DNA of 64,000 nucleotides from Mycobacterium sp. (GCF_029961025.1 NZ_JASBVP010000007.1:310001-374000), one strand, 5' to 3'; positions 1 through 12,480 are shown, counted from the stretch's first letter. Made by a program: numbers and translations. Notes: generated by a model from the sequence alone, not told the origin.

Positions 1-1372
1 TGTTGTTCCACTCCGTCTCGATCCAGCGGGTATGCACCGAGAAGCCGTTCTCATCCCCGACGAACGCCGGGTCGCGCACGATCGCCCGGTGAAACGGGAT
101 CACCGTGGCCAGGCCCTCGACCTCGAACTCATCGAGGGCGCGCCGGGCGCGTGCGATGGCCTCCTGGCGGGTGGCACCGTGCACGATCAGCTTGGCCAGC
201 ATCGAGTCGAACTGGCCGCCGATGACCGAGCCCGTCTCGACGCCGGAGTCCAGCCGCACTCCCGGGCCGGTGGGCGGGTGGAATTTGGTCACCGGCCCCG
301 GTGCCGGCAGGAAGTTGCGCCCGGGGTCTTCGCCGTTAATCCGGAATTCGATAGCGTGTCCCCGCGGCTCGGGGTCTTCGGTGATGTCCAGCGTGTCACC
401 GTTGGCGATCTTGAACTGCTGCAAGACCAAATCAATACCCGCGGTTTCCTCGGTGACCGGATGCTCCACCTGCAGCCGGGTGTTGACTTCCAGAAACGAG
501 ATCAGACCGTCCTGGCCCACCAGGAACTCCACGGTCCCGGCGCCGTGGTAGTGCGCCTCTTTGCAGATCCGCTTGGCGGATTCGTGAATCTCCCGGCGCT
601 GGGCATCGGTCAAAAACGGCGCCGGCGCTTCTTCGACCAGTTTTTGGTAGCGACGCTGCAGTGAGCAATCCCGGGTGCCCGCGACCACGACGTTGCCGTG
701 CTGGTCGGCGATCACCTGTGCCTCGACATGACGTGGTTTGTCCAGGTAGCGCTCCACGAAGCACTCGCCGCGGCCGAACGCGGCCGTGGCCTCGCGGACC
801 GCCGACTCGTACAACTCGGGGATTTCGTCGAGCGTGCGGGCCACCTTCATGCCCTTGCCGCCCCCGCCGAAGGCCGCCTTGATCGCGATCGGCACCCCAT
901 ACTCTCGGGCGAAAGCCACCACCTCGTCGGCGTCCTTGACGGGATCGGGGGTGCCGGGCACCAGGGGGGCCTGGGCGCGGGCGGCGATGTGCCGGGCGGT
1001 GACCTTGTCACCGAGGTCGCGGATCGCCTGCGGGCTGGGTCCGATCCAGATCAGGCCGGCGTCGATGACCGCCTGCGCGAAGTCCGCGTTCTCCGCCAAA
1101 AACCCATAGCCGGGGTGAATGGCGTTGGCGCCGGACTTCGCGGCGGCATCGAGGAGCTTACCGAAGTCCAGATACGACTCCGCCGATGTCTGTCCGCCCA
1201 GTGCGAACGCCTCGTCGGCCAGCCGGACGTGCAGCGCCTCGGCATCGGGCTCGGCGTACACCGCGACGCTGGACAGGCCGGCGTCGCGGGCCGCGCGGAT
1301 CACCCGCACCGCGATCTCACCGCGATTGGCGACCAGCACTTTGGAGATCCTCGAGCTGGCATGACTGGGCAC
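1..1372 (-). CDS. accA3: Acetyl/propionyl-CoA carboxylase alpha chain (biotin carboxylase), C-terminus cut by window edge
   Basis: Minus-strand reading gives [41 protein letters not shown] (biotin carboxylase N-terminus); GTG start at 1372; open at window start, so absent from ORF track. Confidence 0.93.
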   Translation of the reverse strand, partial: MPSHASSRISKVLVANRGEIAVRVIRAARDAGLSSVAVYAEPDAEALHVRLADEAFALGGQTSAESYLDFGKLLDAAAKSGANAIHPGYGFLAENADFAQAVIDAGLIWIGPSPQAIRDLGDKVTARHIAARAQAPLVPGTPDPVKDADEVVAFAREYGVPIAIKAAFGGGGKGMKVARTLDEIPELYESAVREATAAFGRGECFVERYLDKPRHVEAQVIADQHGNVVVAGTRDCSLQRRYQKLVEEAPAPFLTDAQRREIHESAKRICKEAHYHGAGTVEFLVGQDGLISFLEVNTRLQVEHPVTEETAGIDLVLQQFKIANGDTLDITEDPEPRGHAIEFRINGEDPGRNFLPAPGPVTKFHPPTGPGVRLDSGVETGSVIGGQFDSMLAKLIVHGATRQEAIARARRALDEFEVEGLATVIPFHRAIVRDPAFVGDENGFSVHTRWIETEWNN

Positions 1373-1477
1373 TGCGCCTCCTGTCTGGCATCTCAGCGGA
1401 GATTCTCTAAGAGAATTTCTTACAACGGTGTCGGGGGAAGTCTAAGCGCCGCGCCGCGAGTCGGCTCAGCCGGTGTC

Positions 1478-1903
1478 TTAGCCTCGGGCCGCCTGGCGTA
1501 ATCGCTGCTTGATCCGCGCCAGCATCGCTGACATCCCACGCAGCCGCAGCGGGCTGATCAACGCCGCCAGACCCAGATCGGCGTAGAAGTCTTCGGGCAC
1601 GGCAAGAATGTCGGTGGCGGGCTGTTCATCCAGGCCGGCCGCCAGGATCGCCGCGAACCCGCGGGTGGTGGGCGCCTCGGCCGGAGCACTGAAATACAGC
1701 CGGACCCGCTGCGGGTCACTGGCATCGACGTGCAGGAACAGTGGGGATTGGCACTCGGGCACCGGCTCCATCGCCGCCTCTTGCAATTCGGCGGGCAACG
1801 GCGGCAGGTCGTTGGCGAATTCCAGCAGCAGCCGCAGCTTGTCGGGGCCCTGAACTTCGGCGAAGTCGGACACCACCTCGGCCAGCGGCGCGGGCAGGGT
1901 CAT
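1478..1903 (-). CDS. SufE-like Fe-S/cysteine desulfuration protein
   Basis: [37 protein letters not shown]..., SufE-type sequence; internal Met of ORF 1478..1975; adjacent to sseA. Confidence 0.85.
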   Translation of the reverse strand: MTLPAPLAEVVSDFAEVQGPDKLRLLLEFANDLPPLPAELQEAAMEPVPECQSPLFLHVDASDPQRVRLYFSAPAEAPTTRGFAAILAAGLDEQPATDILAVPEDFYADLGLAALISPLRLRGMSAMLARIKQRLRQAARG

Positions 1904-2793
1904 AGCGCCGGTACTTCTCCGGGTTCCTCGCCGGCGACGATCGGCACCCGCACGGTGTTGCCCCACTCGGTCCACGACCCGTCGTAGTTGCGGACACCGG
2001 GCTTGCCGAGCAGGTGCGTCAGCACGAACCAGGTGTGGCTGGATCGCTCGCCGATGCGGCAGTAAACGATAGTCTTGTCGTCCGGCTTGATGAAGCCGTA
2101 GATCGTCTCCAGCTCCTCGCGGCTGCGAAACCGCCCGGTCTCATCCACCGCTTTCCCCCAGGGAATGTGCACCGCCGTCGGGATATGCCCGGCGCGCAGC
2201 GCGCCCTCTTCGGGGTAGTCGGGCATGTGGGTGCGCTTGCCGGTGTACTCCTCCGGTGAGCGCACGTCGATCAGCGGCTGGCTGCCGAGGCTGGCCAGGA
2301 CGTCATCTTTGAACGCGCGAATCGGTTCGTCGTTGCGCTGCACGACCGGGTAACCGCTCGAGGTTTTGGTGGGAACCTCCAATGTGGTCTCGCGGCCCTC
2401 GGAGAGCCAGAGATCGCGCCCGCCGTTGAGCAGCCGCACATCGGGATGGCCGAACAACGTGAACACCCACAGCGCGTAGGCCGCCCACCAATTGCTCTTG
2501 TCGCCGTAGATCACCACGGTGTCATCGCGGGCGATGCCTTTGCGGTCCATCAACTCGGCGAATTGCTCGCCGTTGATGTAGTCCCGCACACGTGGCTGGT
2601 TGAGGTCGGTATGCCAGTCGATCTTCACCGCGCCGGGAATATGGCCGACGTCGTAGAGCAGCACGTCCTCGTCGGATTCGACGATGACCAGGCCGGGTTG
2701 GCCCATGTTGGCGGCCAGCCAGTCGGCGGTGACCAGCCGTTCCGGGTGGGCGTAGGACTGCAGGCTGGGGCTTGGGTCTGGCGGTAGTGGCAC
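1900..2793 (-). CDS. sseA: Thiosulfate sulfurtransferase (rhodanese)
   Basis: 297 aa; tandem rhodanese domains, active-site region [14 protein letters not shown]. Confidence 0.92.
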   Translation of the reverse strand: MPLPPDPSPSLQSYAHPERLVTADWLAANMGQPGLVIVESDEDVLLYDVGHIPGAVKIDWHTDLNQPRVRDYINGEQFAELMDRKGIARDDTVVIYGDKSNWWAAYALWVFTLFGHPDVRLLNGGRDLWLSEGRETTLEVPTKTSSGYPVVQRNDEPIRAFKDDVLASLGSQPLIDVRSPEEYTGKRTHMPDYPEEGALRAGHIPTAVHIPWGKAVDETGRFRSREELETIYGFIKPDDKTIVYCRIGERSSHTWFVLTHLLGKPGVRNYDGSWTEWGNTVRVPIVAGEEPGEVPAL

Positions 2794-2802
2794 GTCTTAA
2801 GC

Positions 2803-3501
2803 CTACCTACCATGACCTTGCCCGGGCCAGCCGCCGGAATCGGCGCCCGTGGACGTGGTCTCGGTGACCGGATTGGCCCTCCACAACGCCGCGATTGACA
2901 ACCCGGCCCGGTGCAGCAGTGAGCGCGTTGCCGGCAGCCCCAGGCCCACCACCGCCGACGGGTCGCCGTCGACGTTGTCGATGAACCAGCCGCCCAGCCC
3001 GTCCAGCGTGAATCCACCCGCGACCCGCAGGGATTCCCCACTGGCCAGGTAGGCATCGAGGTCCTCTGGTGATGGTACGCCGAAATGCACAGTGGTTACT
3101 GATGTTTCAATGCCACGGTAGATAATTTGGTTGTGTTGCAATCGGATTACGCAGTGCCCGGTGTAGAGTTGGCCGGCCCGGCCCGCCATCGATTGCCAAA
3201 GCCCCCGGGCCTCAGCGATGGATTGCGGTTTGCCGCAGAGTCGGTTGTCGATGTGCAGCATCGAATCGCAGCCGATGACAACACAATCTGCCGCGATCTC
3301 ACGATCGACGTCGACGGCGACCCGTTCGGCCTTTACCTGGGCCAGGGCACCCACCACGTCCCGCGGTGAGGTGTCCGGTGCCAGTGCGGCGGTGACGGCA
3401 TCCTCATCGACAGCCGGGGTCAGGACCAGCGGTTCGATGCCCGCTTGGCGAAGCACCTTGAGCCGCCCCGGAGACGAGGACCCGAGCACCACGCGGGTCA
3501 T
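2803..3501 (-). CDS. Maf-like nucleotide pyrophosphatase
   Basis: [24 protein letters not shown], Maf signature; [10 protein letters not shown]-terminal motif. Confidence 0.92.
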   Translation of the reverse strand: MTRVVLGSSSPGRLKVLRQAGIEPLVLTPAVDEDAVTAALAPDTSPRDVVGALAQVKAERVAVDVDREIAADCVVIGCDSMLHIDNRLCGKPQSIAEARGLWQSMAGRAGQLYTGHCVIRLQHNQIIYRGIETSVTTVHFGVPSPEDLDAYLASGESLRVAGGFTLDGLGGWFIDNVDGDPSAVVGLGLPATRSLLHRAGLSIAALWRANPVTETTSTGADSGGWPGQGHGR

Positions 3502-3553
3502 CGGCGCCGCTTCGTGATCCCGGCTTCGCCGGCATCGTCGTCCCCGGTGGGGA

Positions 3554-3817
3554 TCATCGGCGCATGTGGGTCCGTTCCAGCAGCGTGACGCGCTGCCAGC
3601 TGAAGATGGGATAGCGCAGTTTGTCGACGGGATGTCCCCACATGTTGCGCTCGACGGGTCCGGGGTCGGCCGGGCCGGCGCCGATACTGCCCAGAACCGC
3701 GATCAGCGCGGCCAGCTCCTCATCGGTGGGCTGGCCTTTCACGATCTGGATATGGGGCTCGTGTTGGTCATCCGACTCGGTGGGGGTTGGCTGGTTCGTC
3801 TTACTCCCGTCGCTCAC
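3554..3817 (-). CDS. accE5: Acyl-CoA carboxylase epsilon subunit
   Basis: 87 aa; [25 protein letters not shown]...[23 protein letters not shown]; directly downstream of accD5. Confidence 0.88.
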   Translation of the reverse strand: MSDGSKTNQPTPTESDDQHEPHIQIVKGQPTDEELAALIAVLGSIGAGPADPGPVERNMWGHPVDKLRYPIFSWQRVTLLERTHMRR

Positions 3818-3966
3818 TGCGTTCGCTCCGCTCGTTCGACTCGGTGGGGGTTGGCTGGTTCGTCTTACTCCCGTCGCTCACTGCGTTCGCTCGCTCGTTC
3901 GACTCGGTGCGGCTGGTTCGTCTTACTCCCGTCGCTCACTGCGTTCGCTCCGCTCGTTCGACTCAC
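3773..3966. repeat. Tandem minisatellite, about 3 imperfect copies (64, 63, 59 bp) spanning the accE5 start region
   Basis: Unit cgactcggtgggggttggctggttcgtcttactcccgtcgctcactgcgttcgctccgctcgtt read directly at 3773, 3837 and 3900. Confidence 0.95.
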
Positions 3967-3972
3967 GGGTGC

Positions 3973-5649
<1,677 letters not shown>

Positions 5650-5664
5650 CTAAGCTGGGCGGCG

Positions 5665-6474
5665 ATGGACGGTGATGTGCCCAGGCCGCCGCTGGATGCG
5701 CCGACGATAGGTGACGGTCTGGTGGGGCCGGGGCTGCCATGGCGCCGGCTTGACGTGGTCGAGGAGACCGGCTCCACCAACGCCGACCTGCTGGCCCGGT
5801 GCGCGGCCGGCACCGACATCGACGGGTCGGTGCTGCTCGCCGAATACCAGAACGCCGGCCGCGGACGCCACGGCAGGCAATGGTCGGGCCCGCCCCGTTC
5901 CCAGATCGCCATGTCGGTCGGGGTCAGCGCGTCGTCGGTTCCCCCCTCGGGGTGGGGCTGGCTGACGTTGGCGACCGGTGTGGCGGTGGTCGACGCGCTG
6001 GCCGAGATGCCCGGCGTGCAGGCGGGTCTGAAATGGCCGAACGACGTGATGCTCGGCGGCGGCAAGCTGGCCGGTATCCTCGCCGAAGTCGCCGCGCCCG
6101 CCCCGACGATCGTGGTGGGCCTGGGGCTCAACGTCACGATGACGGCCGACGAAGCACCCGATGACGCGGCCACCTCGTTGTTGCTGGCGGGATCACCAGC
6201 CGACCGAAACGCGCTGACCTCCGGTATTCTTCGTGCACTGGCCAGACGCATCCGGCAGTGGCGCGCCGGCGGGGGCGCCGGTCGGGAGCTGCACGACGAC
6301 TACCGCCGCTACAGCCTGACGCTGGGTCGGCGGGTGCGGGCGACGCTTCCCGGTGGCCGCCATCTCGTCGGCCTTGCCCGGGACGTCGACGAGTTGGGCC
6401 GGTTGCGCATCGACACGGGCGAACACACGGTGACGCTATCGGCCGGCGACATCACCCACCTGCGAGCGCTCTAG
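5665..6474 (+). CDS. birA: Biotin-[acetyl-CoA-carboxylase] ligase
   Basis: 269 aa; ETGSTNADLL, GRGRHGRQW, LKWPNDVML motifs; divergent from accD5. Confidence 0.93.
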   Translation: MDGDVPRPPLDAPTIGDGLVGPGLPWRRLDVVEETGSTNADLLARCAAGTDIDGSVLLAEYQNAGRGRHGRQWSGPPRSQIAMSVGVSASSVPPSGWGWLTLATGVAVVDALAEMPGVQAGLKWPNDVMLGGGKLAGILAEVAAPAPTIVVGLGLNVTMTADEAPDDAATSLLLAGSPADRNALTSGILRALARRIRQWRAGGGAGRELHDDYRRYSLTLGRRVRATLPGGRHLVGLARDVDELGRLRIDTGEHTVTLSAGDITHLRAL

Positions 6475-6482
6475 GTGCCGGC

Positions 6483-6639
6483 GTGCGCTATCCCGACAAT
6501 GTGTTGGCCGGCGACGAACAGGTGGTCGTGCATCGCACCCGCACTGGAATTTTGCGACATTCCGCGGGTGGCACAAGTGCCCGCGCTGCCCTATCACGAG
6601 GTCTTCGACACCCTCGAGTCCGATGAATCGCCCAGCTGA
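6483..6639 (+). pseudogene. Remnant of PH-domain (bPH2/DUF304-type) membrane protein: N- and C-terminal ends fused with the core missing
   Basis: Frame 1 VRYPDNVLAGDEQVVVHR, then a different frame LEFCDIPRVAQVPALPYHEVFDTLESDESPS*; both resemble the two ends of the Rv3278c-type protein next to birA as I remember it. Confidence 0.72.
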
Positions 6640-7253
6640 CGAAACCGGTTGGCGCGCGATCGCCACGAGCGCAGCAGGGTGACGTTGCCGCCCTCGATGT
6701 TGTCTTCGAAGACCTCGGCGAATCCGCCCGCCGTGAGGGTGGACTCGAGTGCCTTCTCGGGGTTGCGCCCGAACTCGTCGGGGAACACCCAGCGCCGGAA
6801 CGCCCAGAAGCGGAACGCCATCTGCAGCAGATTGCCGATGATGTAGGCGGCGATGAAGTCGGCGATGTTCTCCACCGTCAACGACACCGTGGGCACCCGC
6901 AGCTGCAGGATGTAGTGGGAGACCCACAACGGTGCCAGGGCGAGCAGCACGCCCCCCCCGCTGAACGCGAAGAACAGCAGCGCCTCGTGGTGGCGTTCGC
7001 GGCCGCCGCGGTCGCGGAAGCTCCACTCCCTGTTCAAGATGTAGGAGGCGATGACGGCGACGATCCCGGAGATGACCTTGGCCGTCACGGGTTTGGGCTC
7101 GAGCACGGTGAGCTTTAGGGTGTAGAAGATCGCCGAGTCGATGACGAACGTGGTGGCACCGACGATGGCAAACTTGATCAGCTCGTGATGGCGTTCGACG
7201 TATGGTCGGACGAGCCCAGGTAACCGCGCGATCGTGGCATCGGCAAAGGACAC
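6594..7253 (-). CDS. GtrA family membrane protein
   Basis: ELIKFAIVGATTFVIDSAIFYTLK... GtrA signature, four TM segments; GTG start at VSFADATIARLPGL. Confidence 0.85.
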   Translation of the reverse strand: MSFADATIARLPGLVRPYVERHHELIKFAIVGATTFVIDSAIFYTLKLTVLEPKPVTAKVISGIVAVIASYILNREWSFRDRGGRERHHEALLFFAFSGGGVLLALAPLWVSHYILQLRVPTVSLTVENIADFIAAYIIGNLLQMAFRFWAFRRWVFPDEFGRNPEKALESTLTAGGFAEVFEDNIEGGNVTLLRSWRSRANRFRQLGDSSDSRVSKTS

Positions 7254-7338
7254 AGTTTGGCAGTGTACGTACCGCCGGTGACCCGTGCGCCGCGACGGTG
7301 TCACCACCGTTAAATACTTGCTCAGCCGCCATGACACC

Positions 7339-8544
7339 ATGAATGGCGTGCCCGCAGCCCGCGCCGCTGCGCCGCTGGTCGCCATGGTCGGCGGCGGTCA
7401 GCTCGCCCGGATGACCCACCAGGCGGCGATCGCGTTGGGTCAGTCGCTGCGGGTGCTGGTCACCGATGCCCACGAGCCGGCCGCTCAGGTCACCCCGGAT
7501 GTGGTGATCGGCTCGCACACCGACCTCGACGACCTGCGCCGCGTGGCGGCCGGGGCGGACGTGGTGACCTTCGATCACGAGCATGTCCCGATCGAGCTGC
7601 TGGAGAAGCTGGTCGCCGAAGGCGTCAACGTGGCACCCTCGCCGCAGGCCCTGGTGCACGCCCAGGACAAGCTCCGGATGCGCCGCCGGCTGGCGTCGGT
7701 GGGCGCGCCGGTGCCGCGTCACGTCGGCGTCGAGAGCCTCGACAACTTGGCCGATATCGACGCCTTCGTCCGGCGGATCGGGGGTCCGGTCGTGGTCAAG
7801 GCGGTCCGCGGTGGTTATGACGGGCGCGGAGTGCGGATGGCGCGTGATCTGGCGCATGCGCGGGAGACCGCGGCCGAGTTTCTGACCGCCGGCGTGGCGG
7901 TGCTGGTCGAAGAGCGGATCACGCTGCGCCGGGAGTTATCGGCGCTGGTGGCACGCTCCCCCTTTGGCCAGGGCGCGGCCTGGCCGGTGGTCGAGACGGT
8001 GCAGCGGGACGGTATTTGCGTGCTGGTGATCGCGCCGGCGCCGGACCTGTCCGAGGACACCGGCACCGAGGCGCAGCATCTGGCCTTGCGCTTGGCGGCC
8101 GAGCTGGGCGTCGTGGGCGTGCTGGCGGTCGAGTTGTTCGAGACCACCGCGGGTGCGCTGCTGGTCAACGAGCTCGCGATGCGGCCGCACAACTCCGGGC
8201 ACTGGACCATGGACGGGGCCCGCACCAGTCAGTTCGAGCAGCATCTGCGCGCGGTGCTCGACTACCCGCTCGGGGAGACCGCCGCGACCGTTCCGCTGAC
8301 CGTGATGGCCAACGTGCTGGGTGCCCCGCAGCCGCCGGCGATGACCGTCGACGAACGACTGCACCACCTGTTCGCCCGGATGCCCGACGCCCGAGTTCAC
8401 CTCTACGGCAAGGACGAGCGCCCGGGCCGCAAGATCGGGCACGTCAACCTGCTCGGCGCCGACGTCGCCGATCTGGCGACCCTGCGGGAACGCGCCGAGC
8501 GGGCGGCACACTGGTTATCCCACGGACAGTGGACCGACCGATGA
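7339..8544 (+). CDS. purK: N5-carboxyaminoimidazole ribonucleotide synthase
   Basis: VAMVGGGQLARM, ATP-grasp protein; followed by purE. Confidence 0.94.
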   Translation: MNGVPAARAAAPLVAMVGGGQLARMTHQAAIALGQSLRVLVTDAHEPAAQVTPDVVIGSHTDLDDLRRVAAGADVVTFDHEHVPIELLEKLVAEGVNVAPSPQALVHAQDKLRMRRRLASVGAPVPRHVGVESLDNLADIDAFVRRIGGPVVVKAVRGGYDGRGVRMARDLAHARETAAEFLTAGVAVLVEERITLRRELSALVARSPFGQGAAWPVVETVQRDGICVLVIAPAPDLSEDTGTEAQHLALRLAAELGVVGVLAVELFETTAGALLVNELAMRPHNSGHWTMDGARTSQFEQHLRAVLDYPLGETAATVPLTVMANVLGAPQPPAMTVDERLHHLFARMPDARVHLYGKDERPGRKIGHVNLLGADVADLATLRERAERAAHWLSHGQWTDR

Positions 8545-8596
8545 GCCCCGCCGGCGGCGATGCAGAGCGCAGCGATGAAAAGGAGCGGCGCCGATG
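8541..8596 (+). repeat. MIRU-like intergenic repeat between purK and purE
   Basis: cgccggcggcgatgcagagcgcagcgatgaaaaggagcggcgccgatg, the mycobacterial MIRU core, bridging the purK stop and purE start. Confidence 0.8.
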
Positions 8597-9100
8597 ACCC
8601 GACAACCCCGAGTCGCGGTGATCATGGGCAGCGACAGCGACTGGTCGGTGATGACCGCGGCCGCCGAGGCGCTGGCCGAGTTCGACATCCCCTTCGAGGT
8701 GCGGGTCGTTTCGGCGCACCGCACGCCCGCGCTGATGCTGGACTACGCCCGCGGCGCCGCCGACCGCGGCATCCAGGTGATCATCGCCGGCGCCGGAGGC
8801 GCCGCCCACCTGCCGGGAATGGTCGCCGCCGCCACGCCGCTGCCGGTCATCGGGGTGCCGGTGCCGCTGGCCCATCTCGACGGCCTCGACTCGCTGTTGT
8901 CGATCGTGCAGATGCCGGCCGGCGTGCCGGTGGCCACGGTCGCTATCGGGGGTGCCCGCAACGCGGGTCTGCTGGCGGTGCGCATGCTGGGGTCCGCGGA
9001 CCCCGGGCTGCGCACGCGGATGCTGGCCTTCCAGGAGCGGTTGGCGGAGACGGTACGGGCTAAGGACAACTCGCTTCAAGGTAAAGTTACCGGCGAATAG
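8594..9100 (+). CDS. purE: N5-carboxyaminoimidazole ribonucleotide mutase
   Basis: [12 protein letters not shown]...SAHRTP; 168 aa. Confidence 0.95.
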   Translation: MTRQPRVAVIMGSDSDWSVMTAAAEALAEFDIPFEVRVVSAHRTPALMLDYARGAADRGIQVIIAGAGGAAHLPGMVAAATPLPVIGVPVPLAHLDGLDSLLSIVQMPAGVPVATVAIGGARNAGLLAVRMLGSADPGLRTRMLAFQERLAETVRAKDNSLQGKVTGE

Positions 9101-9187
9101 CCAGCGGCGACGCCGCCCATCGGGTAAACCCGAGGGCACTGCGGGTGCCGGGGAAGCCGGGTGATCGGGCACAGCGAGGAGGCCGAG

Positions 9188-10357
9188 GTGGGTAAGTGGG
9201 CCGGAAACCCGTCGTTCGATCTGTTCCAACTGCCCGAGGAGCACGAGCATTTGCGGGCGGCGGTGCGTGCGCTGGCGGAAAAAGAGATCGCCCCGTACGC
9301 CGCCGACGTCGACGAGCGCTCCCGATTTCCCGAGGAGGCGCTGGCCGCGCTTAACGCTTCGGGGTTCAACGCCGTCCACGTTCCCGAGGAGTACGGCGGG
9401 CAGGGGGCGGATGCGGTCGCGACCTGCATCGTGATCGAGGAAGTGGCACGCGTGGACGCCTCGGCGTCGTTGATCCCGGCCGTGAACAAGCTGGGCACCA
9501 TGGGCTTGTTGCTCAGCGGTTCCGAGGAGCTGAAGCGACAGGTGCTGCCGGCGGTGGCGTCCGGAGAAGCGCTGGCGTCGTATGCGCTGTCCGAACGCGG
9601 ATCGGGCAGCGACGCGGTGGCTATGCGCACCCGCGCCAGGCCCGACGGAGACTCCTGGGTGCTCAACGGGTCCAAATGCTGGATCACCAATGGCGGCAAG
9701 TCGACTTGGTACACGGTCATGGCGGTGACAGACCCGGACATGGAGGCCAACGGGATCTCGGCGTTCATGGTGCACAAGGACGACGAGGGGTTTTCGGTTG
9801 GCCCCAAGGAACGCAAGCTCGGCATAAAAGGCTCACCGACCACGGAGTTGTACTTCGAGAATTGCCGCATCCCGGGGGATCGGATCATCGGCGAGCCCGG
9901 CACCGGGTTTAAGACCGCGCTGAAGACGCTGGATCACACCCGCCCGACGATCGGCGCCCAAGCGGTGGGTATCGCCCAGGGCGCGCTGGATGCCGCGATC
10001 GCCTACACCAAGGAGCGCAAGCAGTTCGGCCAGCCGATCAGCGATTTTCAGGGTGTGCGGTTCATGCTCGCCGACATGGCGATGAAGCTGGAGGCGGCCC
10101 GGCTCATGGTGTACACGGCCGCCGCCCGCGCCGAACGCGGCGAGACCGGGCTCGGTTTCATCTCGGCGGCCTCGAAATGCTTTGCCTCCGACGTCGCGAT
10201 GGAGGTCACCACCGACGCCGTGCAGCTGTTCGGTGGCTATGGCTACACCCGCGACTTCCCGGTCGAGCGGATGATGCGCGACGCCAAGATCACCCAGATT
10301 TACGAGGGAACCAACCAGATTCAGCGTGTGGTGATGTCCCGGGCGCTACTGCGCTGA
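9188..10357 (+). CDS. fadE25: Acyl-CoA dehydrogenase
   Basis: GKWAGNPSFDLFQLPEEHEHLR...ITQIYEGTNQIQRVVMSRALLR; ORF extends upstream to 9161. Confidence 0.92.
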   Translation: MGKWAGNPSFDLFQLPEEHEHLRAAVRALAEKEIAPYAADVDERSRFPEEALAALNASGFNAVHVPEEYGGQGADAVATCIVIEEVARVDASASLIPAVNKLGTMGLLLSGSEELKRQVLPAVASGEALASYALSERGSGSDAVAMRTRARPDGDSWVLNGSKCWITNGGKSTWYTVMAVTDPDMEANGISAFMVHKDDEGFSVGPKERKLGIKGSPTTELYFENCRIPGDRIIGEPGTGFKTALKTLDHTRPTIGAQAVGIAQGALDAAIAYTKERKQFGQPISDFQGVRFMLADMAMKLEAARLMVYTAAARAERGETGLGFISAASKCFASDVAMEVTTDAVQLFGGYGYTRDFPVERMMRDAKITQIYEGTNQIQRVVMSRALLR

Positions 10358-11533
10358 CGTGGCCTCCGGGGTGGTGAGGAACTCGCCGTTGTGTTGGCCC
10401 GCGGCGGGAGGCGGGTCGGTCACCGCCGCGGTGAACGTGGTGTAGCGCGCGGGGGTGCGAATCACGGTAACCGCTTCCTGGCCACCGCCAACTTTCAGGG
10501 CCAGCTTGTTTTCCGCAAACAGCGGGGTGGCGACGACCTGTTTCCAGGTGTAGGGCAGGCACGCCATTATCCCGTTGCGGCACAGCAAGTCAACCCATTC
10601 GGAAGCGGTCCTGGTGAGTAGTGTCGCCTCCAATTCGTCGGTCAACTCGGCGTAGTGGATCGCTCGCGATCGCTGATCGGCGAACCGCGCGTCGTCGAGA
10701 AGGTCGCAGCGGCCGAGGACCCGGCACAGCAGCACCCAATGTTTGGGCACGTAGGCGCTGATGACGACATACCCGTCTGCGGCGCGAAAGGCACCTGAAG
10801 GTTGCGCCGCAAACCCCACCGTCTTGCGGCCCGCGGCGCGCGACACCGGTTGATCGCCGGGCGGGTTCAGATGCACCGTCAACTGGCTGGCTTGCAGTCC
10901 CACCGCCACGTCATACATTGCGACGCTGATGACGTCGGCCACGCCGTGGCGTTCCCGGTTGAGCAGGGCGGCCAGCACCGCCTGGGCCAACACGTGACCG
11001 CTGGCATTGTCGACGAGCTGAAACGGGATGAGTTGCGGTCGGCCGTCCGGGGTGCGCATCCCGGAGGTCATGCCGGCTTCGGCCGCCACCGTCAAGTCGA
11101 TGCCCGGCCGGCTGCCGTGCGGGCCGTTACCGCCGTAGGCCGAGAGCCGCGCATAAATCAGTTTGGGGTTGCGTGCCTGCACGTCGGCGGGGCCCAAGCC
11201 GAGCTTTTCCATCACCCCGGGGCGGAACGCCTCAAGGATCACGTCCGCGGTGTCGGCGAGCCGCAGGATCTGCTGCTTGGCTTCTTCGGCGCCAAGATCG
11301 ACCATCACCGATTTCTTGCCGCGATTATTGGGAAGAAAATACGCGGGCAGCGACGGGCGCCCGGGAAGGACCGAGGTGAGGTGGCGGGCGGCCTCCCCGC
11401 CGGGCGCCTCGATCTTGATGACCTCGGCGCCCAGGTCGGCAAGTACCTGTCCGGCCAGCGGCCCGGCCACGTTCTGGGTGAAATCCAACACCCGAAACCC
11501 CTGAAGAGGCTTGGGGCCATCGCCGTCGGGCAT
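10346..11533 (-). CDS. CaiB/BaiF family (class III) CoA-transferase
   Basis: GFRVLDFTQNVAGPLAGQVLADLGAEVIKIEAPGGE...NNRGKKSVMVDL; converges with fadE25 with a 12-bp overlap. Confidence 0.9.
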   Translation of the reverse strand: MPDGDGPKPLQGFRVLDFTQNVAGPLAGQVLADLGAEVIKIEAPGGEAARHLTSVLPGRPSLPAYFLPNNRGKKSVMVDLGAEEAKQQILRLADTADVILEAFRPGVMEKLGLGPADVQARNPKLIYARLSAYGGNGPHGSRPGIDLTVAAEAGMTSGMRTPDGRPQLIPFQLVDNASGHVLAQAVLAALLNRERHGVADVISVAMYDVAVGLQASQLTVHLNPPGDQPVSRAAGRKTVGFAAQPSGAFRAADGYVVISAYVPKHWVLLCRVLGRCDLLDDARFADQRSRAIHYAELTDELEATLLTRTASEWVDLLCRNGIMACLPYTWKQVVATPLFAENKLALKVGGGQEAVTVIRTPARYTTFTAAVTDPPPAAGQHNGEFLTTPEATSAQ

Positions 11534-11547
11534 CTGCGGCCCTTTCC

Positions 11548-12480
11548 CTAGCGCGCGCCGTCCTTGGTGTGCAGTACCGCGGTGCAGTAGTAGTTGTCGG
11601 CGTAGTACGCCCCACCGTCTTGGGTTTGCGGCACCGGTAATCCGTTGTCGGCCAACAGTTGGCCCTGCGATATGCGCACCGTGCTCCAATGGTGGCCCGC
11701 CAGGTAGCTCACCACATCGTTACGTTCCCCGGAAAACCACAGGTCGTCGAGTTCCACGTCGAGACCGTGCTCGTACCACTTCCGGGTGGCCGCCCGCAGG
11801 ATTTGCTGGTTGCCAGGGGAATTCCCGAAGACCTCGGCAACCAGCCGGCTGCCGGCGGCGCTGAGTTCGGTGATGTTGTCCAGCAAGCGGTCCTGGGCTT
11901 CGGGAGGCAGGAACGCCAGCAGGCCTTCGACGACCCACGCGGTGGGCCGCGTCGTGTCGAACCCGGCCTCGCGCAGCGCCGTCGGCCAATCGTGGCGCAG
12001 ATCGATCGGTACCGTCCGCAGGTCGACGGTCGGCTCGGCGCCGAGTTCGGCGAGCGCGGCGGTCTTGAACTCGATCACCCGCGGTTGGTCGATCTCGAAC
12101 AGCGTCATGCCGTCCGGCCAGGGGAGTCGATAGCCGCGGGTGTCCAGACCCGAAGCCACGATCACCGCCTGGCGGATTCCGGCCGCGACGGCGTCCGACA
12201 GGAACGTGTCGATGAAACGGGTGCGCGCGGCCAGCACGTCGGTCATCCGCTGCATCCCCCACGGCAAGTCGGGAATGTCAACGTCGACCGACTCGAGTTC
12301 GCCGGTGGCCCACCGGGTGAAAAAGTCGATGCCGACCGCCCGGACCAGGGGCTCGGCAAACCGGTCTTCGATGAGCGGATGCTCAGCTCGGGTGGCGCGG
12401 GCCCGGCCCGCGGCCACCATCGTCGCGGTGGCCCCCACGCTGGTTGCCAAATCCCAGGTGTCGTTTTCGGTGCGTACCAT
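11548..12480 (-). CDS. Class I SAM-dependent methyltransferase (UPF0677-type mycobacterial family)
   Basis: [27 protein letters not shown]...[14 protein letters not shown]. Confidence 0.9.
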   Translation of the reverse strand: MVRTENDTWDLATSVGATATMVAAGRARATRAEHPLIEDRFAEPLVRAVGIDFFTRWATGELESVDVDIPDLPWGMQRMTDVLAARTRFIDTFLSDAVAAGIRQAVIVASGLDTRGYRLPWPDGMTLFEIDQPRVIEFKTAALAELGAEPTVDLRTVPIDLRHDWPTALREAGFDTTRPTAWVVEGLLAFLPPEAQDRLLDNITELSAAGSRLVAEVFGNSPGNQQILRAATRKWYEHGLDVELDDLWFSGERNDVVSYLAGHHWSTVRISQGQLLADNGLPVPQTQDGGAYYADNYYCTAVLHTKDGAR

